Positions 31,414 to 38,575 are shown, counted from the first letter of the stretch. The stretch is DNA of 43,219 bases from Phycisphaerae bacterium (GCA_029260015.1 JAJDEB010000048.1:1-43219); one strand, 5' to 3'. The notes: generated by a model not told the origin, from the letters alone. A program made the numbers and translations.

Positions 31414-31712
31414 AGTACCCCATCCTCTGCGTCTGTCTGCTCTCCGCGTCCTGCGTCACGTCGGGCGATCTACTCCGCGTCGAGGACAAGGTCGCCGCAA
31501 TCACTGAGGACGGCATCGTGACCGTCGAGGAGCGCGAGGAACTCCAAGAAGAGATTCGCGCCGTGGCCGAAGAGGTCGAGGAGCGCGGCGAGTCGATGCT
31601 CGGTGAACTGGCCGCGACCGGTGGCCTGACCGGAGCGCTCTCCATGATCGGCCTGAACCTCTACCGCAACGGTACGCGCCGGAAAGACCTGGCCCAAGTC
31701 AAGCAGGTATGA
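31410..31712 (+). CDS. Lipoprotein with C-terminal hydrophobic segment (unimolecular-spanin candidate)
   Basis: A 100-residue protein from TTG 31410. The N-terminus is a lipoprotein signal with L-L-S-A-S-C (10-15, Cys15 lipidated). A Glu-rich coiled coil (25-62) follows. A hydrophobic stretch (about 64-85, LGELAATGGLTGALSMIGLNLY) then leads to a basic tail (RNGTRRK), matching the positive-inside rule. An outer-membrane lipid anchor plus inner-membrane C-terminal helix is the topology of unimolecular spanins, which fuse the two membranes at lysis. It is shorter than the T1 protein gp11. Confidence 0.55.
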   Translation: MKYPILCVCLLSASCVTSGDLLRVEDKVAAITEDGIVTVEEREELQEEIRAVAEEVEERGESMLGELAATGGLTGALSMIGLNLYRNGTRRKDLAQVKQV

Positions 31713-32107
31713 TCCCCACCACCCACCTACCGGACGGCCACGACGCAACCCACGTCGCGCGCCTGCCCCGCCCGGACGGGACGCCCCACGTCTCGACAGA
31801 CTTCACCACGTACGTCCTGACGGTGTACGACGACGAGGGCGAGGCGATCTATCAGTCCCCGTCGCCGGTCACGGTCAGTTCGGGCGTGCCGATCTTCGAT
31901 ACGCTCCAGGTGGATGGCAACTGGGGTGGGCGCGACACGAAGGGGTACAACTTCCTGAACGTCTTGAAGATGTCCCTGCTGCTCACGAACTACTACCGCG
32001 GCGGGCGCACCTACAAGGCTGACTACGCTCTCGATGGCGGCGCGACGTACGGAACCGTCCATGCGCGCTTCATCGACGTCAACGTCCCCTTCGCGCCGAC
32101 CACCTGA
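31709..32107 (+). CDS. Small beta-rich structural protein upstream of sulfatase
   Basis: A 132-residue beta-strand-rich protein (TDFTTYVLTVYDDEGEAIYQS..., GVPIFDTLQVDGNWGG..., TYGTVHARFIDVNVPF) without signal peptide or helices. It is read between the lysis-like cassette and the sulfatase and shares a base with the sulfatase start (TGATG). Small adaptor or trimerisation proteins often precede tail-spike enzymes in short-tailed phages, so it may fix the sulfatase on the virion. That role is inference. Confidence 0.6.
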   Translation: MIPTTHLPDGHDATHVARLPRPDGTPHVSTDFTTYVLTVYDDEGEAIYQSPSPVTVSSGVPIFDTLQVDGNWGGRDTKGYNFLNVLKMSLLLTNYYRGGRTYKADYALDGGATYGTVHARFIDVNVPFAPTT

Positions 32108-33681
32108 TGGGAAAGCATCTCGTCATCGTCGCGGACGACCTGGGGCTCGAGGGCTACTCGCGCACGGTCCCCGAGGCGAACATCGACCCGAACCTGGCGC
32201 CGGCCACTCCGTTCCTCGATGCGCTCGCTGACGACGGGGTGCGGTTCCGCCGTGCGTACGTAAACCCTCGGTGTTCGCCGTCGCGGTCGTTGCTGTTCAC
32301 GGGCCGGTATGCCTTCCGTACCGGCATGGGCAACAACGCCGTGGCGGTGAACACCGTTCCCGGTGCGGCTGAGTCCTGGCTCCCCGTGGCGCTCGATGCG
32401 ACCCATACAACGGCGAACATCGGGAAGTGGCACCTCTACAACGCGAACAACGGCAACCTCTTGAGCCCGCTCAAGTCCGGTTCCGGTGGAGTCGCCGGCC
32501 TAGACCGGTGGCAGGGGGTCTACGCCAACATCTTCGGCGGCGAGACCTACTGGAACTGGAGCCGGTTCCGCGACGGAGTCCTGTACGACCTGGCGACGGC
32601 TGCGCTCCCCATCGGTGACGCTGACGGGCCAGCGAACCGGGTAGCCACGAACTACGCGACCACGATCAACATCGACGACGCAATCTCCTGGATCGGAGCG
32701 CAGGGGGGCGACTGGCTCTGCGTCGTCGCCATGAACGCACCCCATTCCCCGCTGCACATTCCGCCGACCCTCGCGGAACGGGTCTCGGGCGGGTACGGAT
32801 CCACGCGGCTCATGTCCGAGAAGATGGAGGACGTGACGGCTGCGTACGTCAACATCCTATCGTCGATCGACGTTCCGACGAATCAGGCGGTGCTCGACGG
32901 GTACGGCTGGCCGTCCGCCGTGGACACGGCTTCTCAGTGGGCAAGCTACGCGGCGCACATCGCCATGTGCGAAGCCGCCGATACCGAGATTGGACGGCTG
33001 CTCGCCGATGCGAACGTGGACATCTCGACGAACGCCGATGTGACGGTCTGGTACGTCTCAGACAACGGCGCGAGCTCAACCATCGTCGGTAGTATGGGGA
33101 AGAACACGGTCTACGATCTGGGAACGCGCGTCCCGATGATCGTGGCCGGAAACGGCGTCACCGCAACGGCTGGCTCGACGTGCGATCGTCTGGTGGACCT
33201 CGTCGACATCTGGCGCACGATACTGGATCTGGAATCCATCGACCCGGCTACGGCGTTCCCTGGAGTCACGGTCGATGGGGTGAGCATCGCTGCGCTCCTG
33301 GCCGACGCCGACGCCACGGGACCCCGGACGTACAGTTACACCGAGCTCTTTGCTACCCCGAGCGCGGCGAACCCGGACGGGGGTCTAGCGGCCGGCGCGC
33401 TGCTCAACGGGGCGACGAACGATTCAGCCTACCCCCTGATCGACACCTGGGACCGGGCGATCCATTCGGAGGAGTATTCGCTCCTCGAGTTCAACACCTA
33501 CGACTCTGCGGGGACGCGAACGGTCACTTACGAGCTCTACAACTATCTCGGCGGCGACCAGCTCAACGGCTCTCAGCTTTTGCTCTCTGACCGTCTAGGA
33601 TTCAACAGCGTGTCCAGGAACACGACGCCTTGGCGAGCACTCCAGGCGCTCGTAGCGCAACTAGAAGCCCTCGCGCCCTAG
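32107..33681 (+). CDS. Type I (formylglycine-dependent) sulfatase, putative tail enzyme
   Basis: A 524-residue arylsulfatase-family enzyme that hydrolyses sulfate esters. Motifs in order: V-A-D-D-L-G (8-13, metal ligands D10/D11); C-S-P-S-R (56-60) followed by L-L-F-T-G-R, the signature whose Cys56 is oxidised to formylglycine; I-G-K-W-H-L (105-110, K107/H109); N-A-P-H (210-213, H213); V-S-D-N-G (317-321, D319/N320); G-K-N-T-V-Y...R-V-P (331-343, K332). All recognised catalytic positions are present and the length is normal for the family. There is no signal peptide, unlike host secreted sulfatases. No formylglycine-generating enzyme is encoded, so activation would depend on the host. It is the last gene of the late operon; a virion-borne desulfating enzyme is the likeliest role. 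Confidence 0.93.
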   Translation: MGKHLVIVADDLGLEGYSRTVPEANIDPNLAPATPFLDALADDGVRFRRAYVNPRCSPSRSLLFTGRYAFRTGMGNNAVAVNTVPGAAESWLPVALDATHTTANIGKWHLYNANNGNLLSPLKSGSGGVAGLDRWQGVYANIFGGETYWNWSRFRDGVLYDLATAALPIGDADGPANRVATNYATTINIDDAISWIGAQGGDWLCVVAMNAPHSPLHIPPTLAERVSGGYGSTRLMSEKMEDVTAAYVNILSSIDVPTNQAVLDGYGWPSAVDTASQWASYAAHIAMCEAADTEIGRLLADANVDISTNADVTVWYVSDNGASSTIVGSMGKNTVYDLGTRVPMIVAGNGVTATAGSTCDRLVDLVDIWRTILDLESIDPATAFPGVTVDGVSIAALLADADATGPRTYSYTELFATPSAANPDGGLAAGALLNGATNDSAYPLIDTWDRAIHSEEYSLLEFNTYDSAGTRTVTYELYNYLGGDQLNGSQLLLSDRLGFNSVSRNTTPWRALQALVAQLEALAP

Positions 33682-34844
33682 AACTGGCGACTGAACGTCG
33701 TGTGCCCGATCATCGTCGGGGACGCTCCGCGGCAGATTACGGGCCACGTCACGGCCTGGGCCGAGAAGTCTTGCGAACGTGTTCCGGTTCGGCCCCTGCG
33801 CATGTGGAGCCGGCCGGCTGTGTCGAGTTCGTAGCCCCAGTGTGCCCGAGGGTACTCGGTGCCCGCTCCGGCGCCGTCGCTGTGCACGATGATCGAAACT
33901 GCGGAAGGGTCCGCTGGCGGTCCATCGGGAAGCCCTCGGTACTCGTCCACGGTGTTCTGCCCGATCTTGTCGTAGGGCTGGCTGTCCAGTGACCCCCAGT
34001 GCTGGACCTCGAGCAGCGGGTGGTGGAGCACGTAGACGCTGACCGTGTACGTCCCCGCCGTGGCGGCTGACGGGACTTCGATCAGGAGCTCGTCGGGGTT
34101 CGTCTTGGACGTGCGGACCAGTGGATAGTCGGCTAGGGTGTCCGCGCCGGCGGGGAGCCGAGCAGTGGCGACGTAGAACTTCTTGGACCAGGGCTGAGGG
34201 CCTGCCCCGGGAAGCGGGACGTCTACTCCCAGGCTGGACACGGACGCCGATAGCCGGGTCACGGTCCAGGCGCTACCCCACTCCACGACGGCCCAGCTCT
34301 GGGTGGCCGTGAAGCCGGTATCCCCCCTGTCGAGCTGCACCTGGCCCGACCCGTCCAGGTACGCCGTCATGGCGGTTTGGGACCAGCGGGGCGCTGGAGT
34401 CTGTGAGCGGGCCGCTACGGGCCACAGCATGGTCTGCGCGAGGTTTGACACCCCCGGGACAGGGGAGCCCGTGTAGGACGCCGTGGCGGCTCCTAGGCGC
34501 TGACTGTTGACCTCGCGGGTGTAGAATCCGTGGAGGGGCTGATCGGCCGTGCGGTCCTCGAGCGTGCCGTGGTAGTACCGGTGCTCGACCTTCTCTGACA
34601 GGATGCCCCGCTCCAGCCGGAACCCGGTGGCCGTCACGGTGTCGAGGAGCGCCCCCATGTCCCGGTTGTCCAGCGTCACGGCGGCGTCCACGTCCCGACC
34701 GGCCCCGGTGTAGCGAGTGCTCATCAGGCGGGGGAACGAGCGGGACGGGTCCACGGCCAGCGGGTGGCTAACCGTGAACTCGATGGTTTCGTCGAGTTCG
34801 GTGCCGAAGATGGCGACACCGCGCTGTTCCCGGAAGTCAGGCAT
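33678..34844 (-). CDS. Beta-rich putative structural or receptor-associated protein
   Basis: A 388-residue protein rich in Thr/Ser/Val/Gly with alternating hydrophobic pattern, i.e. mostly beta strands, and no signal peptide or coiled coil. It looks like a phage tail or fibre-type protein but I do not recognise a family. It lies at the downstream end of the leftward arm, convergent with the sulfatase; the two stop codons share the palindrome CTAG (33678-33681). No strong ribosome-binding site precedes ATG 34844. Other possibilities include a secreted-glycan-binding or superinfection protein. Confidence 0.6.
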   Translation of the reverse strand: MPDFREQRGVAIFGTELDETIEFTVSHPLAVDPSRSFPRLMSTRYTGAGRDVDAAVTLDNRDMGALLDTVTATGFRLERGILSEKVEHRYYHGTLEDRTADQPLHGFYTREVNSQRLGAATASYTGSPVPGVSNLAQTMLWPVAARSQTPAPRWSQTAMTAYLDGSGQVQLDRGDTGFTATQSWAVVEWGSAWTVTRLSASVSSLGVDVPLPGAGPQPWSKKFYVATARLPAGADTLADYPLVRTSKTNPDELLIEVPSAATAGTYTVSVYVLHHPLLEVQHWGSLDSQPYDKIGQNTVDEYRGLPDGPPADPSAVSIIVHSDGAGAGTEYPRAHWGYELDTAGRLHMRRGRTGTRSQDFSAQAVTWPVICRGASPTMIGHTTFSRQF

Positions 34845-35033
34845 CTAGTCGACAGCCTGCCCGACTGTCTGCGGGCCGAGGAAATGGCACAACTCGGCGT
34901 AGATCGTCTGCGCACTCTCCGGCTCCTGCTCGACCAGCCGGTGGACCAGCTTCCGTTTCGCGGCGGTGGTGAGATGCTCGATCCGAACGGCGATCGAGGC
35001 GACGGCGTTTTCCTGCTGCTTCGTGATTTTCAT
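34845..35033 (-). CDS. Hypothetical helical protein (62 aa)
   Basis: A 62-residue charged helical protein (MKITKQQENAVASIAVRIEHLTTAAKRKLVHRLVEQ...). Its ATG overlaps the stop of the secreted-protein gene (ATGA), and its own stop directly abuts the start of the next gene. Function unknown. Confidence 0.65.
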   Translation of the reverse strand: MKITKQQENAVASIAVRIEHLTTAAKRKLVHRLVEQEPESAQTIYAELCHFLGPQTVGQAVD

Positions 35034-35857
35034 TCGTTATCCGATCCGATGTTGACCCAGACGTTTCCAGCACGCCCTTCGTTCTCCGTGACCGACGCGA
35101 TCACGGACTGATAATACGCCTTCACGCCGACCAAGCTAGGGTCGTCGGGCCACTCGATCCCGAACCGCCACCAGCCCGCGAGCGTCCCATCCGAGAAAAA
35201 AAACTTCTCCGCTTCGTCGTAGACCCAAACCGAGATGATCGTTTCGGTGTCGCACATCGTCCAGCCGAACGGCGTGTAGACGGGCTCGACCCATCCCGAG
35301 GTCCAGACCGTGAGCGCATAGGCATCAGCGGGCAGCAGCGGGGAGCCGACCCCCGGGCGCCGAGTCTGGATCGAGATACTGTGCCCGGGGCCAATCTCGC
35401 CGGTGCCGGTGTACTGGAACCCGCACGGGTCATTGGTAGCCGTCGTGGTGTTGTTGTTCATCACGTTGTACGTGCTCCATTCCGTGAACGGGTTGTACTC
35501 GGTCTGGTACATCAGAATGGTCGTCCCGTCCGCGACGTCGTACTGCGGCGTGAAGCACGGTCCCTGCACGTCGGGGTTGTTGAAGATCGGCGGGTTCTGC
35601 CCGTGCTCGTTCTTGGGTAGCGGGCGCGTCGGGACAACAAGTTCTCCGTGCTCGTCCAACCAACCGCGTGGGATGTTGTCGCCGCGCTCGTCGATGAAGT
35701 GCTCGAGCCCGATGGGGACGCCGTTGGCGTGGCGTAGCGTTGGGTCTAGTGAACGCTCGAAGTCGATCGAGTGGGACAGGTTGACTCCGTCGTTTGGCTG
35801 GTGGGCGACGACGCCGGGGAGCAGGGTGACGAGGAAGGCTGAGAGTAGGTATTTCAT
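35030..35857 (-). CDS. Secreted protein with cleavable signal peptide
   Basis: A 275-residue exported protein. Residues 1-18 (MKYLLSAFLVTLLPGVVA, then H-Q) form a classic Sec signal peptide; GGAG precedes ATG 35857. The mature part is beta-rich with three cysteines. It ends in D-P-S-L-V-G-V-K-A-Y-Y-Q-S-V...N-I-G-S, a style common at the C-termini of planctomycete and myxobacterial exported proteins. A signal peptide is unusual for a phage protein and suggests a host-derived gene acting in the periplasm or outside the cell, for example masking or decorating the surface. Exact role unknown. Confidence 0.7.
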   Translation of the reverse strand: MKYLLSAFLVTLLPGVVAHQPNDGVNLSHSIDFERSLDPTLRHANGVPIGLEHFIDERGDNIPRGWLDEHGELVVPTRPLPKNEHGQNPPIFNNPDVQGPCFTPQYDVADGTTILMYQTEYNPFTEWSTYNVMNNNTTTATNDPCGFQYTGTGEIGPGHSISIQTRRPGVGSPLLPADAYALTVWTSGWVEPVYTPFGWTMCDTETIISVWVYDEAEKFFFSDGTLAGWWRFGIEWPDDPSLVGVKAYYQSVIASVTENEGRAGNVWVNIGSDNE

Positions 35858-36213
35858 GGGGTCTCCGGTTGGTTGACCCGCGCCAGGGCGGCACGGGCTG
35901 TGTCTACGCACTCTCGAAGCCAGGTGGCGAGTAGGTGCGGTTGAAGCGCTCCGTCGCATACGGGTTCAAACTCCGCGATCTTCTCCAGCGCGGCGGCAAG
36001 GGCGGGGGATGCGACGAGGAGGCGGGCGTTGGCGTGCTCCTGTTCGGGGGGGATTCCCTCGTCATACTCGATAAAACAAGCGATCTCGGCCTCCTCTCCG
36101 GGGTACTCGGCAAGTTCCACGTAGATGGATGCGGGCTGCCCCGCTCTCGGCATATGGTCTGCCCAGAGCGAGTACGACCACTCGCCCGGCGTCCACTCGT
36201 TCTCGCGCGCCAT
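35854..36213 (-). CDS. Conserved small phage protein (NARLxxxxP..L..ALE type)
   Basis: A 119-residue protein whose centre, A-N-A-R-L-L-V-A-S-P-A-L-A-A-A-L-E-K-I, is the hallmark of a widespread accessory protein family in phage early regions (usually NARLIAAAPDLLEAL). The function of that family is unknown. The N-terminus has TPGEWSYSLW. ATG 36213 gives overlaps with both neighbours (TGATG and ATGA). Confidence 0.8.
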   Translation of the reverse strand: MARENEWTPGEWSYSLWADHMPRAGQPASIYVELAEYPGEEAEIACFIEYDEGIPPEQEHANARLLVASPALAAALEKIAEFEPVCDGALQPHLLATWLRECVDTARAALARVNQPETP

Positions 36214-36413
36214 CAGTCGGCCTTCCATTCGGTGTGTTCGACGTGGTCGAAGAATTCCTTGATGCCGGGCGACGGGTAGTAGCTTATCGACCACATCCCC
36301 CAGCCGAAGCGCCAGGTCGGGCCTCCACCCCACCGGCCTCGGAAAAGGTGCGGCGTCCAGTTGAACCGGGACCCGTTGCGGCTGCGCCCGTCCTGCTCCA
36401 GCACGACGATCAC
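36213..36413 (-). CDS. Hypothetical Trp/Gly-rich protein (66 aa)
   Basis: A 66-residue protein from GTG 36413 with an unusual aromatic and Gly-rich centre (FRGRWGGGPTWRFGWGMWSISYY). The start overlaps the upstream stop (GTGA) and the stop shares a base with the next start. Not recognised; the repeating aromatic/Gly pattern suggests a compact beta sheet. Confidence 0.6.
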   Translation of the reverse strand: MIVVLEQDGRSRNGSRFNWTPHLFRGRWGGGPTWRFGWGMWSISYYPSPGIKEFFDHVEHTEWKAD

Positions 36414-37018
36414 TTCTCCCCCTCTCGCCCCGAGCCCGGGGTCGGCAGCAGCGCGGCGACGCGCACGACATCGGCTGTCCGATCCCGCAGCAGCTCGCGG
36501 TAGTGCGGGACGCACGCGCAATGCTTCTCGTCGCCGTGCGTGCGTTCCTCGGCCACGCGGCGCAGACCGTCGCGGTAGTCGTCTAGTTCGTCCTCCAGCT
36601 CGCGCACGCGCTCGGCGAGGGACTTGATGTGATCGACAGCCACAAGCGAACGAGAGAACGTGTTCTCTCCCTTCATGTTCTCCGGTGCAAAGCGATCCGC
36701 AAGCTCGGACATCATCCCGGCGAGAGGGTCGGCCCACTCTCCGCGCTGTTCTAGCCTTGCGATCCGCTCATCGGCAGTTAGGACCTTATCCAGCAGAGAC
36801 GCCACCCCCTGGCGAGCTTCGACGTAGGGTACGAGGTCGCCGTTCGGCAGCTCGAAATCCGCCCCCTCCCCCGCGCGGCGGTTCCAGGCGGCGCGTTCGC
36901 GCTCCAGGAGCACGGTCGCAACGTCCTTCACCTTCTTGGCGCTAACGTAGTTGAGACCGAATTCCCTTTGCAGGGCCGCAATGCTCAACTTCGGCTCCAG
37001 CTTCGCTTCGTCAGTCAT
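36410..37018 (-). CDS. Coiled-coil hypothetical protein
   Basis: A 202-residue protein. The N-terminal K-L-S-I-A-A-L-Q-R-E-F-G-L-N-Y-V-S-A-K-K-V could be a winged-helix/HTH-like DNA-binding element; the rest is charged coiled coil with one C-A-C motif near the C-terminus. ATG 37018 overlaps the end of the preceding frameshifted gene. Function unknown. Confidence 0.65.
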   Translation of the reverse strand: MTDEAKLEPKLSIAALQREFGLNYVSAKKVKDVATVLLERERAAWNRRAGEGADFELPNGDLVPYVEARQGVASLLDKVLTADERIARLEQRGEWADPLAGMMSELADRFAPENMKGENTFSRSLVAVDHIKSLAERVRELEDELDDYRDGLRRVAEERTHGDEKHCACVPHYRELLRDRTADVVRVAALLPTPGSGREGEK

Positions 37019-37185
37019 CGGTGCGCTCCCTGTACTCGCGCCCCTCAACCGTGAGCGCGTCTAACTTCTCCCACAGGTCGTCCGCGCCCGCGTCGACGAA
37101 TCCCTCGGGAACCTATTCGGTTTCGGTACTCCTCTACGCATTCAGCGAGGAAAAGTAGTTCGTCTTCGTCCAGTTCAATCTTCAT
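37011..37185 (-). pseudogene. Small gene split by a +1 frameshift
   Basis: From ATG 37185, behind an excellent AGGAGG site, the frame reads MKIELDEDELLFLAECVEEYRNR and then diverges and stops at 37045. The natural continuation (PEGFVDAGADDLWEKLDAL...TDD) is open in another frame, from 37112 to a stop at 37011 that overlaps the next ATG as genes here normally do. Total length is 3n+1, so one surplus base near 37112 explains both. It may be an assembly or sequencing indel, a real mutation, or programmed +1 shifting. The intact product would be a 57-residue acidic protein. Confidence 0.65.
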
Positions 37186-37333
37186 CGCGGGCCTCCTGCC
37201 TCAAAGTCAGCAGTTCAGAACGAATCTCCTCCAGGGTTGCGAGGATGGCCAGGGCCAACCCGGGCTCAAGCTCTAGGCGGTCGCCCGGGATCTTGACCAT
37301 GATGTCCGACGCCCGATTCGGGTATTCACTCAC
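37175..37333 (-). CDS. Hypothetical protein (52 aa)
   Basis: A 52-residue protein from GTG 37333, with an N-terminal segment and a C-terminal amphipathic helix (LALAILATLEEIRSELLTLRQEA). It overlaps the upstream gene by 8 bases and the downstream ATG by 11 bases. Too short for family assignment; coding is supported by the coupling chain. Confidence 0.55.
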   Translation of the reverse strand: MSEYPNRASDIMVKIPGDRLELEPGLALAILATLEEIRSELLTLRQEARDED

Positions 37334-37598
37334 CGCCCGCCTCCTGCCGCTCGGCGGCGATCTCGCGAAACGCCTGAACAGTCTCTCGCAGATAGACGTA
37401 GGAACTCTCCAGCGCGCCCTCCTCGCTCCACTGCTCGTCTAGCGTCTTCGCTGCGTCGCAGACCGCGCGCATCGCATCGAAGAGTCTCTGGGGGCAAACC
37501 GTGACGGCAAGGTCAGGCTTGGTCCACCCGCCGGGTTTGCTGTTGAGCAGACACGGGAATCGGTACCCCGGGTGCATGAAAGCATTCCAAGTGCGCAT
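37326..37598 (-). CDS. Hypothetical protein (90 aa)
   Basis: A 90-residue protein from ATG 37598, preceded by AGGAAGG. The N-terminus is compact (MRTWNAFMHPGYRFPCLLNSK) and the C-terminal half helical and acidic. It shares one base with the upstream gene's end. No recognised family. Confidence 0.65.
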   Translation of the reverse strand: MRTWNAFMHPGYRFPCLLNSKPGGWTKPDLAVTVCPQRLFDAMRAVCDAAKTLDEQWSEEGALESSYVYLRETVQAFREIAAERQEAGGE

Positions 37599-37831
37599 CA
37601 CCCTTCCTCCTCGCTCGCGGCCTTCATCTTCTTGCGCCACTTCTCGCGAAGCTCAGCGAGTCGGCCCGGCCCCCACCCCGCTAGGGCTAAGTCCTGTAGA
37701 AGCTCCTGCGTCGGAGGGTGCTCGGAGAACCACCACCCGTCCCCGTGGAGCCGATCGAAGGCCTCCTGTCGCCCCTCCTCCCGGGCTGCGCTCATCAATA
37801 GAGCGACTGCGCGTTCTGTGAGTATCTTCAC
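37598..37831 (-). CDS. Hypothetical protein (77 aa)
   Basis: A 77-residue basic helical protein from GTG 37831 (KILTERAVALLMSAAREEGRQEAF...). Its start codon and second codon lie in a 27-base junction repeat (37826-37852) almost identical to the junction at 38032-38058. The repeat supplies the end of the upstream gene, the ribosome-binding purines and the start. Confidence 0.6.
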   Translation of the reverse strand: MKILTERAVALLMSAAREEGRQEAFDRLHGDGWWFSEHPPTQELLQDLALAGWGPGRLAELREKWRKKMKAASEEEG

Positions 37832-38058
37832 CCCTTCACCTCGTCCTGGTCGCCCGCGGCCTGGGGTGAACGGTCAGTTACTCGAACGTCCTTGAACTTA
37901 GGCCAGAACCGCACCCCTTCAGCAAGGCTCCCTCCGTCTTCGCTCTCAGTCCAGCCAACGACCTCCCACTTGTCCGAGTCACGCCCAAGCCCCTCTACCT
38001 GGTAGCGCTGTCCCATGTCTCCGGTCTTCGCCTTCATCCCTTCACCTCGTCCTGGTCG
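37826..38058 (-). repeat. 27-bp direct junction repeats flanking a 69-aa gene
   Basis: Copies at 37826-37852 and 38032-38058 agree at 26 of 27 bases; the only difference converts a GTG start to ATG. They encode D-Q-D-E-V-K-stop-type endings and the next start. Confidence 0.85.
37828..38037 (-). CDS. Hypothetical protein (69 aa), cassette flanked by 27-bp repeats
   Basis: A 69-residue protein (MKAKTGDMGQRYQVEGLGRD...) with beta-type N-terminus and ending D-Q-D-E-V-K-G, exactly as the upstream gene does. The identical endings are coded by the flanking direct repeats, so this single gene sits between two copies of one junction and could be gained or lost by recombination between them. Confidence 0.65.
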   Translation of the reverse strand: MKAKTGDMGQRYQVEGLGRDSDKWEVVGWTESEDGGSLAEGVRFWPKFKDVRVTDRSPQAAGDQDEVKG

Positions 38059-38411
38059 ATGCGGGCGCGGATGGCGCGACGAATGTCCCGGGCCATGGAG
38101 AACGGGCCGAGGCGGGACATAGCTTCGAGACCCATACACTCACCGGTTTCCAGGGCCCTTCCAACTTCAGCCGCCGCGTCCTCCAGCCCCCGCCGGTAGC
38201 CTGCGGCGTCACCATCACGGTAGACCTTCAGTCTGCGCTCGCGCTTCGATGCCCGTTTCTGGCACCGGGCATAGCCTGCGGCGTCGGCGGCTTGGAGGAC
38301 GGCGCGGAATCGTTCAGTGCCCTCTTCCTCACTAAGCAGGGACGCCATCCTCACGTAAAGCCTGCGCGCCTCCTCCGCGTAGTCCGGTCTCTTCTTCTCG
38401 GTGTCGGTCAT
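38034..38411 (-). CDS. Hypothetical charged helical protein (125 aa)
   Basis: A 125-residue Arg/Ala/Glu-rich helical protein, also ending D-Q-D-E-V-K-G. ATG 38411 overlaps the stop of the zinc-ribbon gene (ATGA). A role in nucleic-acid binding is possible from charge only. Confidence 0.65.
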   Translation of the reverse strand: MTDTEKKRPDYAEEARRLYVRMASLLSEEEGTERFRAVLQAADAAGYARCQKRASKRERRLKVYRDGDAAGYRRGLEDAAAEVGRALETGECMGLEAMSRLGPFSMARDIRRAIRARIDQDEVKG

Positions 38412-38575
38412 TGGTCGGGGTCCTTCTCGGCTTCATGGCAGACATTGCAGACCACTCGCCGCTTGTGCCCTAGGAACTGTCCACCGCAGTAGCAGCACGT
38501 ACAGATGTAGTTCCCGTTCTCGTGCGAGAAGTCTTCGGTCCAGTTCTTGGGGTCAGTTTGGCTCGGGAGTCCCAT
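38408..38575 (-). CDS. Conserved small zinc-ribbon phage protein (55 aa)
   Basis: A 55-residue protein with N-Y-I-C-T-C-C-Y-C-G-G-Q-F-L-G-H-K-R then V-C-N-V-C, a four- to five-cysteine zinc ribbon. The core C-x(2)-C-G-x-Q-F-x-G-H-K-R with a second C-x(2)-C is a common small protein in phages of proteobacteria; its function is unknown. ATG 38575 lies within the end of the upstream gene and its stop overlaps the next ATG. Confidence 0.8.
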   Translation of the reverse strand: MGLPSQTDPKNWTEDFSHENGNYICTCCYCGGQFLGHKRRVVCNVCHEAEKDPDQ

